Assembly: GCF_000730165.1 (NCBI RefSeq) | Contig: NZ_CP022113.1 | Location: forward strand, 434,001 to 498,000 | Length of the DNA: 64,000 nt | Direction: 5' to 3' | Source of the DNA: Nitrospirillum viridazoti CBAmc | GTDB taxonomy: Bacteria; Pseudomonadota; Alphaproteobacteria; Azospirillales; Azospirillaceae | Part shown: piece after piece, positions 32,214 to 41,559 of the stretch | Layout of the letters: each line of letters begins with the position of its first letter | Numbering within the stretch: the first letter of the stretch is position 1 | Position numbers and translations under genes: made by a program | The notes under the pieces: model-generated | Seen by the model: only the letters and a program-made list of their open reading frames with translations | Told to the model about the DNA's origin: nothing | The model's database searches: none

Positions 32214-33026
32214 ATGACTGCCGATACCGTTGCTTACCATGTCGCCGATGGCATCGCCTGGGTGCGCTTCAACCGGCCTGAAAAGCGCAACTGCATGAAC
32301 CCCGCCCTGAACCGCCGCATGATGGAGGTGCTGGACGAGTTGGAGTTCCGCGACGACGTCGGCGTGCTGGTCCTGTCGGGTGAGGGCAGCGCCTGGTCGG
32401 CCGGCATGGACCTGAAGGAATATTTCCGCGAGACGGAGGCCAAGGGCCTGGGCGCCGTGCGCCAGTCGCAGCGGGAAAGCTATGGTTGGTGGCGGGCCCT
32501 GCGCTGGTACCAGAAGCCGACCATCGCCATGGTCAACGGCTGGTGCTTCGGCGGCGGTTATGGCCCGCTCTACGCCTGTGACCTGGCCATCGCCGCCGAG
32601 GAGGCCAAGTTCGCCCTGTCGGAGATCAACTGGGGCATTCTGCCCGGCGGCGGCGCGACCAAGGTGGTGGTCGACCTGATGCCCCTGCGCGACGCCATGT
32701 ACCATGCCCTGACCGGTGAACTGATCGACGGCAAAAAGGCCGCCGAATGGCGGCTGGTGAACGAGGCGGTGCCATTGGATCAGTTGCAGGACCGGGTGAC
32801 GCAGGTGGCCAGGATGCTGCTGGAAAAGAATCCGGCGGCGCTGAAGGCCACGAAGGACGCGGTGCGCCGGGTCAAGGAGATGACCTACGATAATGCCGAG
32901 GACTATCTGGTCCGCGCGCAGGAGGCGGCCAATTTCCATGACAACACCGGCCGCAAGGAAGGCATCCGCCAGTTCATCGACGAGAAAAGCTACAAGCCCG
33001 GCCTGGGCGCCTACCGGCGGGGATAA
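32214..33026 (+). CDS. ech: Hydroxycinnamoyl-CoA hydratase-lyase
   Basis: This is a 270-residue crotonase-fold enzyme. Whole blocks match the known Pseudomonas feruloyl/4-hydroxycinnamoyl-CoA hydratase-lyase: GIAWVRFNRPEKRNCMNP, WSAGMDLKEYFRE, KPTIAMVNGWCFGGGYGPLYACDLAIA, LSEINWGILPGG and the C-terminal DEKSYKPGLGAYRR. The catalytic Glu corresponds to the one in LSEINWG. It hydrates feruloyl- or 4-coumaroyl-CoA and cleaves it to vanillin or 4-hydroxybenzaldehyde plus acetyl-CoA in the cytoplasm. The feruloyl-CoA synthetase-like gene follows after 54 bases, and the aldehyde dehydrogenase is on the opposite strand nearby. The family call is firm; ferulate versus coumarate preference is open. 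Confidence 0.92.
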   Translation: MTADTVAYHVADGIAWVRFNRPEKRNCMNPALNRRMMEVLDELEFRDDVGVLVLSGEGSAWSAGMDLKEYFRETEAKGLGAVRQSQRESYGWWRALRWYQKPTIAMVNGWCFGGGYGPLYACDLAIAAEEAKFALSEINWGILPGGGATKVVVDLMPLRDAMYHALTGELIDGKKAAEWRLVNEAVPLDQLQDRVTQVARMLLEKNPAALKATKDAVRRVKEMTYDNAEDYLVRAQEAANFHDNTGRKEGIRQFIDEKSYKPGLGAYRRG

Positions 33027-33080
33027 GGGCGCCGCCCCTTCCCCATCCATCCCCCCTCGGCAACCGCGAAGCCCGCCGCC

Positions 33081-34610
33081 ATGACCGTGCCCCCCTCCTT
33101 CCTGCCCGCACCGGACCCGGTCGCCTTCCAGGCGGCGGCGCAGCCGGACACGCTGGCCCTGGCCGACCTGACCAGTGGCCGGCGGTACACCTATGCCGCG
33201 CTGGACCAGGCGGTGAATCGCTGCGCCGCCTGGCTGGCGGCAACGCTGGGCGCCCCCGCCGGCCAGCGCGTCGCCGTCCTGGGCCGCAACGACGCGGCCA
33301 TGATCGTGCTGCATCTGGCCGGCGCGCGGCTGGGGTCCATCTTCGCGCCGCTGAACTGGCGCCTGACCGTGCCGGAACTGGCCTTCCAGGTGCAGGACGC
33401 CGAACCCGCCCTGTTGCTGGCCGATGCCGAGTTCCTGGAAACCGCCCGCCGGGCGGCGGATGGCACGGGGACACGGGTCGTGACCCTGGCGTCGGCCAAA
33501 GCCGATTGGGACCAGGCCATCCCCATCCGTCCGGCCTGCCCGCCTCATGCCGACGCACCCAGCACCCTGCTCTACACCTCCGGCACGTCCGGCCGGCCCA
33601 AGGGCGCCCTGCTGACGGAAAGCAACCTGTTCTTCACCACCATCAATTTCGGGCTGATGAACAGGATCAGCGGCGGATCCGTCGTGCTGTGCGACATGCC
33701 GCTGTTCCATGTGGTGGGGCTCGTGTCGCTGGCGCGGACGCCGTTGACCCACGGCGGCACGCTGCTGGTGTCCCGGGGGTTCGAGCCGGCGGCGACCCTG
33801 ACCCGGCTGGCCGACCCGGCTCTGGGCGTCACCCACTACATGTGCGTGCCGCAGATGGCCCAGACGCTGCGCCAGCATCCCGACTATGACCCGGCGCGGC
33901 TGCGGCGGCTGGTGGCCCTGTGCACCGGCGGCGCACCCATGCCGGCCGCCCTGATCCAGCGCTTCTGTGACGATGGCATCACCATCGCCGACGGCTACGG
34001 CATGAGCGAGGCGGGGACCGTTCTGGGCATGCCCCTGGGTGACCGGAACCGCATCGCCGCCAAGGCGGGGTCGGCCGGCATCCCCGGCCCTACGGTGCGC
34101 CTGCGCCTGGTGGACGATGAAGGGCGGGACGTGCCCGACGGCCAGGTGGGAGAGGTCTGGATCAGCGGCCCGAACCTGTCGGCCGGATACTGGCGCCGTC
34201 CGGAACTGCCCACCCTGGCGCAACTGGGCGGCTGGCTGCGCACCGGCGATGCTGCCCGGCGGGACGCCGACGGCTATTACTACCTGGTGGACCGCAAGAA
34301 GGACATGTTCATCTCCGGCGGGGAAAACGTCTATCCGGCGGAGGTGGAGGCGGCGGTCATGGAACTGGACTGCGTGGCCGAGGTCGCGGTCATCGGCGTG
34401 CCGGACGAACGCTGGGGGGAGGCCGGCTGGGCCTATGTCGTGGTCCGGGCCGGACAGACCGTGACGCCGGAGCAGGTGCTGGCCCATCTGGATGGCCGCA
34501 TCGCCCGCTATAAGCGTCCCCAGCGGGTGCTGATCGTCGAAAGCCTGCCCCGCACCGGATCCGGCAAGGTGCAGAAGCATGTGCTGCGGCAGCAGGCGGC
34601 GGCGGATTGA
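33081..34610 (+). CDS. Acyl-CoA ligase, probable feruloyl-CoA synthetase
   Basis: This is a 509-residue ANL-superfamily ligase. The P-loop is LLYTSGTSGRPKGAL and the adenylate motif is DGYGMSEAG. The hinge is YYLVDRKKDMFISGGENVYPAEVE, and the catalytic Lys is in PRTGSGKVQKHVL. It follows ech closely on the same strand, which makes activation of ferulate, coumarate or a related cinnamate to the CoA thioester the most likely reaction. From sequence alone it could also be a medium-chain or benzoate-type ligase. A symmetric hairpin follows the stop. Confidence 0.85.
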   Translation: MTVPPSFLPAPDPVAFQAAAQPDTLALADLTSGRRYTYAALDQAVNRCAAWLAATLGAPAGQRVAVLGRNDAAMIVLHLAGARLGSIFAPLNWRLTVPELAFQVQDAEPALLLADAEFLETARRAADGTGTRVVTLASAKADWDQAIPIRPACPPHADAPSTLLYTSGTSGRPKGALLTESNLFFTTINFGLMNRISGGSVVLCDMPLFHVVGLVSLARTPLTHGGTLLVSRGFEPAATLTRLADPALGVTHYMCVPQMAQTLRQHPDYDPARLRRLVALCTGGAPMPAALIQRFCDDGITIADGYGMSEAGTVLGMPLGDRNRIAAKAGSAGIPGPTVRLRLVDDEGRDVPDGQVGEVWISGPNLSAGYWRRPELPTLAQLGGWLRTGDAARRDADGYYYLVDRKKDMFISGGENVYPAEVEAAVMELDCVAEVAVIGVPDERWGEAGWAYVVVRAGQTVTPEQVLAHLDGRIARYKRPQRVLIVESLPRTGSGKVQKHVLRQQAAAD

Positions 34611-34620
34611 ACAAGGAAAT

Positions 34621-34650
34621 GGCTGGCGGCCCTGTGACGGACCGCCAGCC
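34621..34650. terminator. Hairpin between convergent genes
   Basis: GGCTGGCGG and CCGCCAGCC form a 9-bp stem around a 12-base loop. It sits 10 bases after the ligase stop and 11 bases before the stop of the convergent TonB receptor. No U run is present, so termination may be factor-assisted. Confidence 0.6.
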
Positions 34651-34661
34651 TGCATGTCGCG

Positions 34662-37457
34662 TCAGAACTTGGTGTCCAGCCGGATATAAACCTGCCGGCC
34701 CAGCGCATCCTCCAGACTGGGCAGATAGCCGGTGAACTTGGCCCAGGGCGGATCGCGGTCCAGAAGGTTGACCGCACCCACGCTGACCCGGATGGCATCC
34801 GTGGCCTGGAAGGCGTACTGCGCATCCCACACCACCCAGGACCCCACCGTGGCGGAACTGGCTGCCCCCAGGTTCACGCCGTAATCGTCCACCACACCGG
34901 AGGTGTAGCGCATGGTCAGGGTGGCGGTGTGGGGCCCATGCTCCCAGGTCAGGTAGGTGTTGTCGCGCCAGCGCGGCGTGACGGGGGCGAAGCTGTTGGC
35001 GTTGCGGTGGCCTACCACCTCATAGATGGGCCCGCCCGGGTTGTTCTGGATCTCATAGCTGTGGATGTAGGCCAGCGTACTGCGCAGGGTCAGTTCATGG
35101 TCGTCCAGGTCCCAGGTGTAGGCGGCGGAGACGTCGATGCCATCGGTCGTGACCGCACCGGCGTTGAAATAGCCGACATTGACACCCACCAGCGTGCCGC
35201 TGGCGTCGCGGATGACGGCCGGCCCTGTCGGGTCGGCGTTGATCACGGCCTGGGCGTTCTGCAGCGCGATCTTTTTCTTGAAGTCATAGTTCCAGTAATC
35301 GACCGACACCTCGGCGTGGCGGATGGGGTTCCAGGTGATGCCCAGATCGTAGTTGGTTGAGGTTTCCGGCTGCAGCTTGTTGTTGGGCACCGTGTTGACG
35401 TTGCGGAAGGTGCCTTTGTCCCCGGCCACCAGCGGGTCATACAGGTTGGACGTGCCGCTGGTGGCAGCACTGCCCACCGATTGGGCCAGGGCCGGCGCGC
35501 GGAAAGCAGTGCTGGCCGCGGCCCGCAGGGTCAGTTCCGGCGTCGCGTGCCAGTTGACGCCGATCTTGGGGTCGATGCTGTCGAAGGGACCATAATCCTC
35601 ATACCGGATGGCGCCGTCGACATAGAGGTCCTTCAGGATGGGCAGGCCCAGCTCGGCGAAGCCGCTGCCGATCTGGCGCGTGCCCGATCCCGACACCCCC
35701 GGCGGCAGGTAGGCGGTGCGGCCGCTGGTGCGGAAGGCGTCATAGAGGATGGAGCGATATTCGTTACGGAACTGACCACCCACGGCCAGCGCGCTGGTGC
35801 CGCCGGGCAGGTCGAACAGCTTCCCCGTCACCACCCCCTCCGCGATCATGTATTCCGACACGGTGCGCGAGGTGGTGTAGGTGAAGAACTGGTCGATGAC
35901 CGCCTGGCTGTTGACCTTCTGGTCCTTGCCGAAGGGGCTGAAGTAGGAACAGCCGTTGGTGCCGGGCACGAAGCTGGCGGTGCCATTGAAGGATACCGGG
36001 CAGCCGGCGCCGCCATAGCCGTTGACGGCGTATTGCAGCGACACCAGGTCGGTTTCCTTGACGTCGTAGACCTGCTGCTCACGGGAATAGACGCCGTCCA
36101 GCGAATATTCCCAATCGCCCCACAGCTTGCCCTTGGCGCCCAGCACCAGGTGGGTGCCGGTCAAATCCGTCTTGTCGTCGTCATGGGGGCCATTCACGCC
36201 CATGACACGGCCCAGAAAGGTGACCGGCACGCCGAAGGGATTGCCGGGGTTGTTGGCGGGCACGATAATGTTGCCGCGGGTGATGGGTGTGCTGGCGACA
36301 CCGTAACGGTCGGAATCCTGGAAGTAATAGCGGCCTTCAAAGAAGATCTGCTGGGTGTCCGTCAGGTCATAGGTGCCGCGCACATGCGACAGCACCTGCT
36401 TGTAGGCCGGCTGGATGGGGTTCATGGCCTGGTAGCTGAACTGGCAGGCGCCCAGGGGGAAGCTGTTGCCCACGAACACACCGCCGGTGCCGGGGACGTC
36501 ACAGCTGGGGTCCGCCACCTGCACGTTCTTGGTGGCCGCCGCGGTGGGGTTGGCCCCGGCGGCGACCCGGGCCGCCACGGTGTTGTTGTACAGCTGGGTG
36601 TAATCGATGGCGCCGTTGACGCCGTTGTTGATGACGACGTCGCCGCCGCTGGCGGTGTGCGGGGCCGAGGACAGGATGAAGTTGCCCGGCTGCGACGTGC
36701 CCGAGGGGCTGTAGAAGTTGGTCACCCGGCGCTGGGAATTCTGCAGGTTCTTCTGGTGTTCGTAGCTGAACGATCCCACGACGTGGAAGCGGTCGCCGCC
36801 GCCGCCGAACATGCCCTCCGCCAAATACTTGGGCGCCCCGTCGATGAAGGTGTACTGCCCGCCCGCGGCCACGCCGTTGAACTTGTCATCGGTGATGAAG
36901 TTCATGACACCGGCGATGGCGTCGGAACCATAGAGGGCCGATGCGCCGTCCAGCACCGTCTCCACCCGCTGGATTTCGATCAGCGGCACCAGGGTGTTCA
37001 GGTTGACGTAGGGGTTGAGGTTGCTGTCGGTGTCCGTGGCCGCCGTGCGGTGGCCGTTCAGCAGCACCAGGGTGGAGGACGGGCCAAGGCCGCGCAGGTT
37101 GGCGGAGCGGGAGCCGTGGTTTTCCGGTCCGCCCTTGGACAGATCCTGCGCGCCGCCCATGCTGCCGATGTTAGCGGGGGTCAGATTGGTCAGCTGGCTG
37201 AGGTTGCTAACGCCTGAACGGCTGATGGCGTCGCGGTCCAGGGTCTGGGTGGGGTCGGGAATATCGGCCTGGCTTTTCACCTTGAGGTAGGTGCCGGTAA
37301 CGACGATCTCCGCGATGCCGTCGTCGGCCGGATCCACGTCCTTCTGCTGAGCCATTGCAGGATTGGCCGCCACGCACAAAGAAATGAGCGCCACGACCGA
37401 AGCGGTCGCCCGCAGATTGGCTGCAAATCCAGACGCAGATACACTTTCAATTTTCAT
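34662..37457 (-). CDS. TonB-dependent outer-membrane receptor
   Basis: This is a 931-residue receptor with a long N-terminal signal (ending AANPAMAQ), a TonB box (AEIVVTGTYLK) and a plug containing SANLRGLGPSSTLVLLNGHR and VETVLDGASALYGSDAIAGVMNFIT. A large barrel ends RLDTKF. The Asn/Gly-rich style with cysteine pairs in the barrel is common among receptors for oligosaccharides and phenolic glycosides. GGGGAGGGG precedes the ATG. It is divergent from a LysR regulator and convergent with the ech-ligase unit, so it may be the second uptake port of the phenolic region. Its ligand is unknown. Confidence 0.9.
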   Translation of the reverse strand: MKIESVSASGFAANLRATASVVALISLCVAANPAMAQQKDVDPADDGIAEIVVTGTYLKVKSQADIPDPTQTLDRDAISRSGVSNLSQLTNLTPANIGSMGGAQDLSKGGPENHGSRSANLRGLGPSSTLVLLNGHRTAATDTDSNLNPYVNLNTLVPLIEIQRVETVLDGASALYGSDAIAGVMNFITDDKFNGVAAGGQYTFIDGAPKYLAEGMFGGGGDRFHVVGSFSYEHQKNLQNSQRRVTNFYSPSGTSQPGNFILSSAPHTASGGDVVINNGVNGAIDYTQLYNNTVAARVAAGANPTAAATKNVQVADPSCDVPGTGGVFVGNSFPLGACQFSYQAMNPIQPAYKQVLSHVRGTYDLTDTQQIFFEGRYYFQDSDRYGVASTPITRGNIIVPANNPGNPFGVPVTFLGRVMGVNGPHDDDKTDLTGTHLVLGAKGKLWGDWEYSLDGVYSREQQVYDVKETDLVSLQYAVNGYGGAGCPVSFNGTASFVPGTNGCSYFSPFGKDQKVNSQAVIDQFFTYTTSRTVSEYMIAEGVVTGKLFDLPGGTSALAVGGQFRNEYRSILYDAFRTSGRTAYLPPGVSGSGTRQIGSGFAELGLPILKDLYVDGAIRYEDYGPFDSIDPKIGVNWHATPELTLRAAASTAFRAPALAQSVGSAATSGTSNLYDPLVAGDKGTFRNVNTVPNNKLQPETSTNYDLGITWNPIRHAEVSVDYWNYDFKKKIALQNAQAVINADPTGPAVIRDASGTLVGVNVGYFNAGAVTTDGIDVSAAYTWDLDDHELTLRSTLAYIHSYEIQNNPGGPIYEVVGHRNANSFAPVTPRWRDNTYLTWEHGPHTATLTMRYTSGVVDDYGVNLGAASSATVGSWVVWDAQYAFQATDAIRVSVGAVNLLDRDPPWAKFTGYLPSLEDALGRQVYIRLDTKF

Positions 37458-37667
37458 TATTTCCCCTCCCCGATTGGCGTTTTATGCCGACCCACGACGG
37501 CATCGCCTTCTCTATTCATGAGGAGTATTGTAGGGGTCGTTAGATTTGTAAAATTTGTTTTTTACATGCATTAATAAACGGCGCTTATCAATGCAACCAT
37601 CGCAAAACTGCCGCCTTCAGCGCGGCAACGATTGTGATGAATGAGGTTGCTGTGATAAGGAATTTAT
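37458..37667. promoter_or_regulatory. Divergent promoter region, TonB receptor / LysR
   Basis: These 210 bases, AT-rich in the middle (37530-37590), separate the divergent receptor and lysR-like genes. LysR regulators usually control the divergent gene from such a region. I see short repeated TTGTAAAA/TTTTTTACA-like arms but no single site I would assign. Confidence 0.5.
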
Positions 37668-38642
37668 ATGGATGTCAATCTTCGGCAGATCCGCGCCTTC
37701 CTGGCGGTGGTCGGGCTCGGCGGCTTTACCCGGGCCGCCGGCGCGCTGAACATTTCCCAGCCCGCCCTGACCATCCGCATCCGCCAGCTGGAGGACCAGA
37801 TCGGCCTGCGCCTGTTCGACCGCAACACCCGATCGGTGCAGCTGACCCGCGTGGGTCAGGAACTGCTGCCCGTGTTCCAGCGCCTGATGAAGGATTTCGA
37901 CGGCGCCATGGCCGACATCCGGGAATTCTCGGAAGAGCCGCGCGGCACCATCCGGGTGGCCGTGCTGCCCAGCTTCGCCGCCGGGCCCCTGCCCGCCCTG
38001 ATCGCGGACTTCCGCGCCCGCAACCCCCGCGTCTCCTTCGTGCTGAAGGACGCGGTGGGCAAGCGCGTGCTGGCCATGGTGCGCAATGAGGAGGTGGACT
38101 TCGGCATCGGCGTCGGCGGCGTGGATGAGCCGGATTTGGACACCATCGACGTCTGTGAGGACCGGCTGGTGCTGGTCTATCCCCGGGGCCATGCGGCGGG
38201 TGAGCTGCCGTTGGCCTCCGTGCCCGTCATTTCCCAATTCCCGCTGGTGCTGATGGACAAGGACACCAGCGTGCGCCGCCTTGTGGATGAGGCCTTCGCC
38301 GGCGCCGGTTCCATCGCCACCCCCGCGTGCGAGGCGACGTACATGTCCACGGCGGTCAGCATGGTGCGCGCTGGCCTGGGCCTGGCCATCCTGCCTGCCT
38401 CCGCCATCGAGATCCGGGGCTTTGCCGACATCGCCACGCGGCCGATCGACGATGCCGGCTTCGTCCGCCGCATCGTCATCATCAAGCGCCGGGGAAGCTC
38501 GCTGCTGCCGGCGGTGGAGGAATTCACCAAGGTGCTGCTGGCGGCGGCCAACTCCTGCACGGCGACGTCGGGGGCTTGCCTAAATGTCGAGGTCCAGGAT
38601 GGCGGAGCTGAGGCACTTGCCGTGGGCGTCCAGGGCCAGTGA
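37668..38642 (+). CDS. LysR-family regulator
   Basis: This is a 324-residue regulator with the N-terminal LysR winged helix (LRQIRAFLAVVGLGGFTRAAGALNISQPALTIRIRQLEDQIGLRLFDR) and a co-inducer domain beginning RGTIRVAVLPSFA. AAGGAA precedes the ATG. It is about 20 residues longer than usual: the C-terminal tail after about residue 300 overlaps the convergent small gene at 38580-38879 by 63 bases. It is divergent from a TonB receptor and convergent with the AtuA operon; the receptor is the more likely target. Confidence 0.9.
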   Translation: MDVNLRQIRAFLAVVGLGGFTRAAGALNISQPALTIRIRQLEDQIGLRLFDRNTRSVQLTRVGQELLPVFQRLMKDFDGAMADIREFSEEPRGTIRVAVLPSFAAGPLPALIADFRARNPRVSFVLKDAVGKRVLAMVRNEEVDFGIGVGGVDEPDLDTIDVCEDRLVLVYPRGHAAGELPLASVPVISQFPLVLMDKDTSVRRLVDEAFAGAGSIATPACEATYMSTAVSMVRAGLGLAILPASAIEIRGFADIATRPIDDAGFVRRIVIIKRRGSSLLPAVEEFTKVLLAAANSCTATSGACLNVEVQDGGAEALAVGVQGQ

Positions 38643-38879
38643 TCGCGTGACGCCGCCGCCCAGCGTGCGCGTCAGGACGAAGTTCAGCGCCCCCAGCCCC
38701 GGCAGGGCATAGCGCACCACCTCCCCTTGGATCAGGGCGCCCAGGTGGTGGCGCACCCGCTCCACCGTCACCGCCGCCTCCAGCCGGGTGTAATCCTCCG
38801 TCCGATAGGCGATGACGGAGATGTTGGAGGTGTTGCCCTTGTCCCCCGTGCGGGAATGGGCCAGCTCGCGCAGCTTCAT
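38580..38879 (-). CDS. Small AtuA-partner protein (AtuA C-terminal-like domain)
   Basis: This is a 99-residue protein beginning MKLRELAHSRTGDKGNTSNISVIAY, a signature seen at the C-terminus of some AtuA-like (formerly DUF1446) proteins and as a separate small partner in others. Its ATG overlaps the stop of the AtuA gene as ATGA, which implies translational coupling and a stoichiometric partnership. The biochemical role is not known to me. It overlaps the end of the convergent LysR gene. Confidence 0.8.
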   Translation of the reverse strand: MKLRELAHSRTGDKGNTSNISVIAYRTEDYTRLEAAVTVERVRHHLGALIQGEVVRYALPGLGALNFVLTRTLGGGVTRSLALDAHGKCLSSAILDLDI

Positions 38880-40225
38880 GGCTGAACCTCCATCATGTGG
38901 ACTTGCGGATTGACCAGCTCGCGCGGGATCAGGGTCGATTGCACGGCGATGACCTCCTTGGCCATCTTGGTGGCGCCGCCGCCGCCGGCCGGGCCGTTGG
39001 TGTACAGCCCCTCCACCTCGTTGCCGATGCGCTCGGCATCCTTCAGGGTATGGGTCCGGCCGGCGACGCGCAGGCGGACCTCATAGGGTTCGGGGGCCGC
39101 CGCCGACAGCTCCGGCCCATGGATGGCGTCCACGCCGATGAGGTCCAGCCGCAGTTCGCGCAAGGGCAGGCCGATGATGCGCAGACGTTCCGCCACGATG
39201 TCGCGGGCCAGGCGCGCCCGCGCCAGGGCGCCGGGACCGGCGTAGGAGATCTGGCCCTCGCCGATGTAACCGTCGCTGTAGCCCAGCGAGACCTTGAGGC
39301 TGCCGGGCCGTGCCGCCCCGCTGCCGCCATCCACCCGTACCTGGTCGGGGCCCGCCTCGGTGATGGACACGCCGCTGAAATCGGCCGCCACGTCCGGCGT
39401 CAGATAGCGCGCGGGATCGTGCACCTCATACAGCAGCTGCTCCCGGCAGGTGGCGCCGGTGATCAGGCCGCCGCTGCCCGCCACCTTGGTGATGGTGGCG
39501 GCGCCATCGGCCGCGACCTCGGCGAGGGGGAAACCCAGGCGCGCCAGGTTGGGCACGTCCTTGTAGCCGGGATCGGCGAAATAGCCGCCGCTGACCTGGC
39601 CGGCGCATTCCATGAGGTGGCCGACCAGCGTGCCCTTGCCCATGAGTGTCCAGTCATCCGCCGCCCAGCCGAATTCATGCACCAGCGGCGCCAGGAACAG
39701 CGACGGGTCGGCCACCCGGCCGGTGACGACCACGTCGGCCCCGTCCTTCAGCGCCCGCACGATGGGCTCCGCCCCCAGGTAGGCGTTGGCGGCCACCAGG
39801 CTGTCCGCCAGGCTGGATACCGGGGCGCCCGTTTCCTCGATCGTCAGGTCCTGGCGGGCGCGGATGATCTCCGTCACGTCATCGCCGGTGACGATGGCGA
39901 TGCGCAACGGCCCCAGGCCCAAGGACCGCGCGACGGCCGCCACGGCGGCGCCGGCGGCATGGGGGTTGGCGGCCCCCATATTGGTGATGATGGTGATGCC
40001 ATTGCGCCGGCAGGCGGGCAGAACGGCCGCCATGCGGTCGGCCAGCAGGGGGTCGAAGCCGGCGGAGGGATCCCGCCGCTTGGCCAATTGGGCCAGGGCG
40101 ATGGTCCGTTCGGCCAAGCATTCGAAGACCAGATAGCGGATGTCCCCCGCCTCGGCCAGTTCCACCGCCGGCTCGATACGGTCGCCGGAATAGCCGGCGC
40201 CGGTGCCTAGTCTGACGCGTTTCAA
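38876..40225 (-). CDS. AtuA-family protein (acyclic terpene utilisation / former DUF1446)
   Basis: This is a 449-residue cytoplasmic protein. RLGTGAGYSGDRIEPA, ITNMGAANPHAAG, VVTGRVADPSLFLAPLVHEFGW and VGHLMECAGQVSGGYFADPGYKD are conserved blocks of the AtuA family. I place the start at a TTG (40225) because an AGGAGG site precedes it and the conserved N-terminus begins there. Frames extending to 40984 run through the transporter gene and are spurious. It is the middle gene of a CitMHS transporter-AtuA-small partner unit. In Pseudomonas, AtuA is needed for citronellol/geraniol use, but this family is also widespread next to carboxylic-acid transporters, so a branched or tricarboxylic acid is an equally good substrate guess. 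Confidence 0.85.
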   Translation of the reverse strand: MKRVRLGTGAGYSGDRIEPAVELAEAGDIRYLVFECLAERTIALAQLAKRRDPSAGFDPLLADRMAAVLPACRRNGITIITNMGAANPHAAGAAVAAVARSLGLGPLRIAIVTGDDVTEIIRARQDLTIEETGAPVSSLADSLVAANAYLGAEPIVRALKDGADVVVTGRVADPSLFLAPLVHEFGWAADDWTLMGKGTLVGHLMECAGQVSGGYFADPGYKDVPNLARLGFPLAEVAADGAATITKVAGSGGLITGATCREQLLYEVHDPARYLTPDVAADFSGVSITEAGPDQVRVDGGSGAARPGSLKVSLGYSDGYIGEGQISYAGPGALARARLARDIVAERLRIIGLPLRELRLDLIGVDAIHGPELSAAAPEPYEVRLRVAGRTHTLKDAERIGNEVEGLYTNGPAGGGGATKMAKEVIAVQSTLIPRELVNPQVHMMEVQP

Positions 40226-40251
40226 CGCGGATGCCTCCTGGTCGCGGATCC

Positions 40252-41559
40252 CTACAGGGGCAGCACGCCGATGACGACGGCGGCCGCCGTCATCAGCAGT
40301 GTGGCGCCGAACAGATAGGGGATGCTGAATTTCTGATGCTCTCCCAGCCCGATGCCGGTCAGCCCGATGACCAGGAAGGTGGCGGGCGTCAGGGGGCTGA
40401 CGGGGAAGCCGGTGGTCATCTGGCCCAGCACGGCGGCCTGCGCCACATGCACGGGCTGGCCGCCCAAGCTGCCGTGAACCGAGGCGATGACCGGCAGGAT
40501 GCCGAAGTAGAAGGAGTCTGGATCGAACAGCAGGCTGAGCGGCATGGACAGCACGCCCAGGATGACGGGGATGTGCCCCGCCATGCCGGACGGCATCACG
40601 GACACCGCCGCGCCGGCCATGGCCTTCAGCATGCCGCTGCCCTGCATGATGCCGGTGAAGGCGCCGGCGGCCAGCAGGATGCCGGCCATCATCAGCGCCG
40701 CCTTGGCATGGGCATCCACCCGCCGGCGCTGTTCCGCCACGTCGGGGTAGTTCAGCATCAGGGCCGCTACGGTGCCCAGCATGAACATGACCACCGGATC
40801 CACCCAGCCGCCCACCATGACCGTCATGACGGCGACCGTCAGGGCCAGGTTCACCCAGAACAGCCGGGGGCGGCGCAACGCCCGCTCCTCCGCCGTCAAC
40901 GGCCGTTCGGCGGCCGGGACGGGGCCTGCGCCCGCCAGCGTTCCAGCCTGGGTCAGGCGGCGTTCCTCCCGCCGGCCCAGCCACCAGGCGGCCGCGAAGA
41001 CGAAGGCCAGGCCCGCCACCTGAACCGGCACCAACGGGCGGAAGATGTCGGACACCGGCAGGTGCAGGGCGGCGGCGGCGCGGATCATGGGGCCCGTCCA
41101 GGGCAGGAAGTTCACCCCCGCCGCCAGCGAGGTGACGCAGGCCAGGATGCGCCGGTCCATGCCCAACCGGTCGAACAGCGGCAGCATGGCGGGGATGGTC
41201 ACCAGGAAGGTCACCGCCCCCGACCCGTCCAGATGGATCAGCAGCGCCAAAAAGGCAGCACCAACGGTGATGCGCCAGGGCCGATGCCCCACTAGCCGCA
41301 GGATGCGGCTGATGATGGGGTCCAGCATGCCAGCATCGGTGACCACGCCGAAATAGAGGATGGCGAAGACGAACATGCCGGCCACGGGGGCGATGGCCTT
41401 GATGCCGTCCAGGATGAAACGGCTGGTCTCCAGCCCGAAGCCACCCAGCAGCGCCCCGGCGACGGGCACGGCGATCAGGGCCACCAGGGGTGATAGCCGG
41501 TTGCTGAGAATGGCCAGGAACAGGACGGTGACCGTACCGAAACCCAGTACCGCGATCAT
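40252..41559 (-). CDS. CitMHS-family carboxylate:cation symporter
   Basis: This is a 435-residue inner-membrane protein with about twelve hydrophobic segments. [21 protein letters not shown] and the C-terminal [40 protein letters not shown] are hallmarks of the citrate:Mg2+/Ca2+ or H+ symporters (CitM/CitH). It is first in a three-gene unit with the AtuA-like protein, 26 bases upstream of the TTG start. It should import a di- or tricarboxylate that the AtuA pair processes. Confidence 0.9.
   Translation of the reverse strand: MIAVLGFGTVTVLFLAILSNRLSPLVALIAVPVAGALLGGFGLETSRFILDGIKAIAPVAGMFVFAILYFGVVTDAGMLDPIISRILRLVGHRPWRITVGAAFLALLIHLDGSGAVTFLVTIPAMLPLFDRLGMDRRILACVTSLAAGVNFLPWTGPMIRAAAALHLPVSDIFRPLVPVQVAGLAFVFAAAWWLGRREERRLTQAGTLAGAGPVPAAERPLTAEERALRRPRLFWVNLALTVAVMTVMVGGWVDPVVMFMLGTVAALMLNYPDVAEQRRRVDAHAKAALMMAGILLAAGAFTGIMQGSGMLKAMAGAAVSVMPSGMAGHIPVILGVLSMPLSLLFDPDSFYFGILPVIASVHGSLGGQPVHVAQAAVLGQMTTGFPVSPLTPATFLVIGLTGIGLGEHQKFSIPYLFGATLLMTAAAVVIGVLPL

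Noticed and set aside
31908-34655. Open minus frame of about 900 codons opposite the AraC, ech and ligase genes
   Set aside because: The plus-strand genes have clear family motifs and ribosome sites; the minus product is low-complexity His/Gln/Gly-rich sequence.
40226-40984. N-terminal extension of the AtuA gene
   Set aside because: This part overlaps the CitMHS gene in another frame and has shadow composition. The conserved AtuA N-terminus begins at the TTG at 40225 behind an AGGAGG site.
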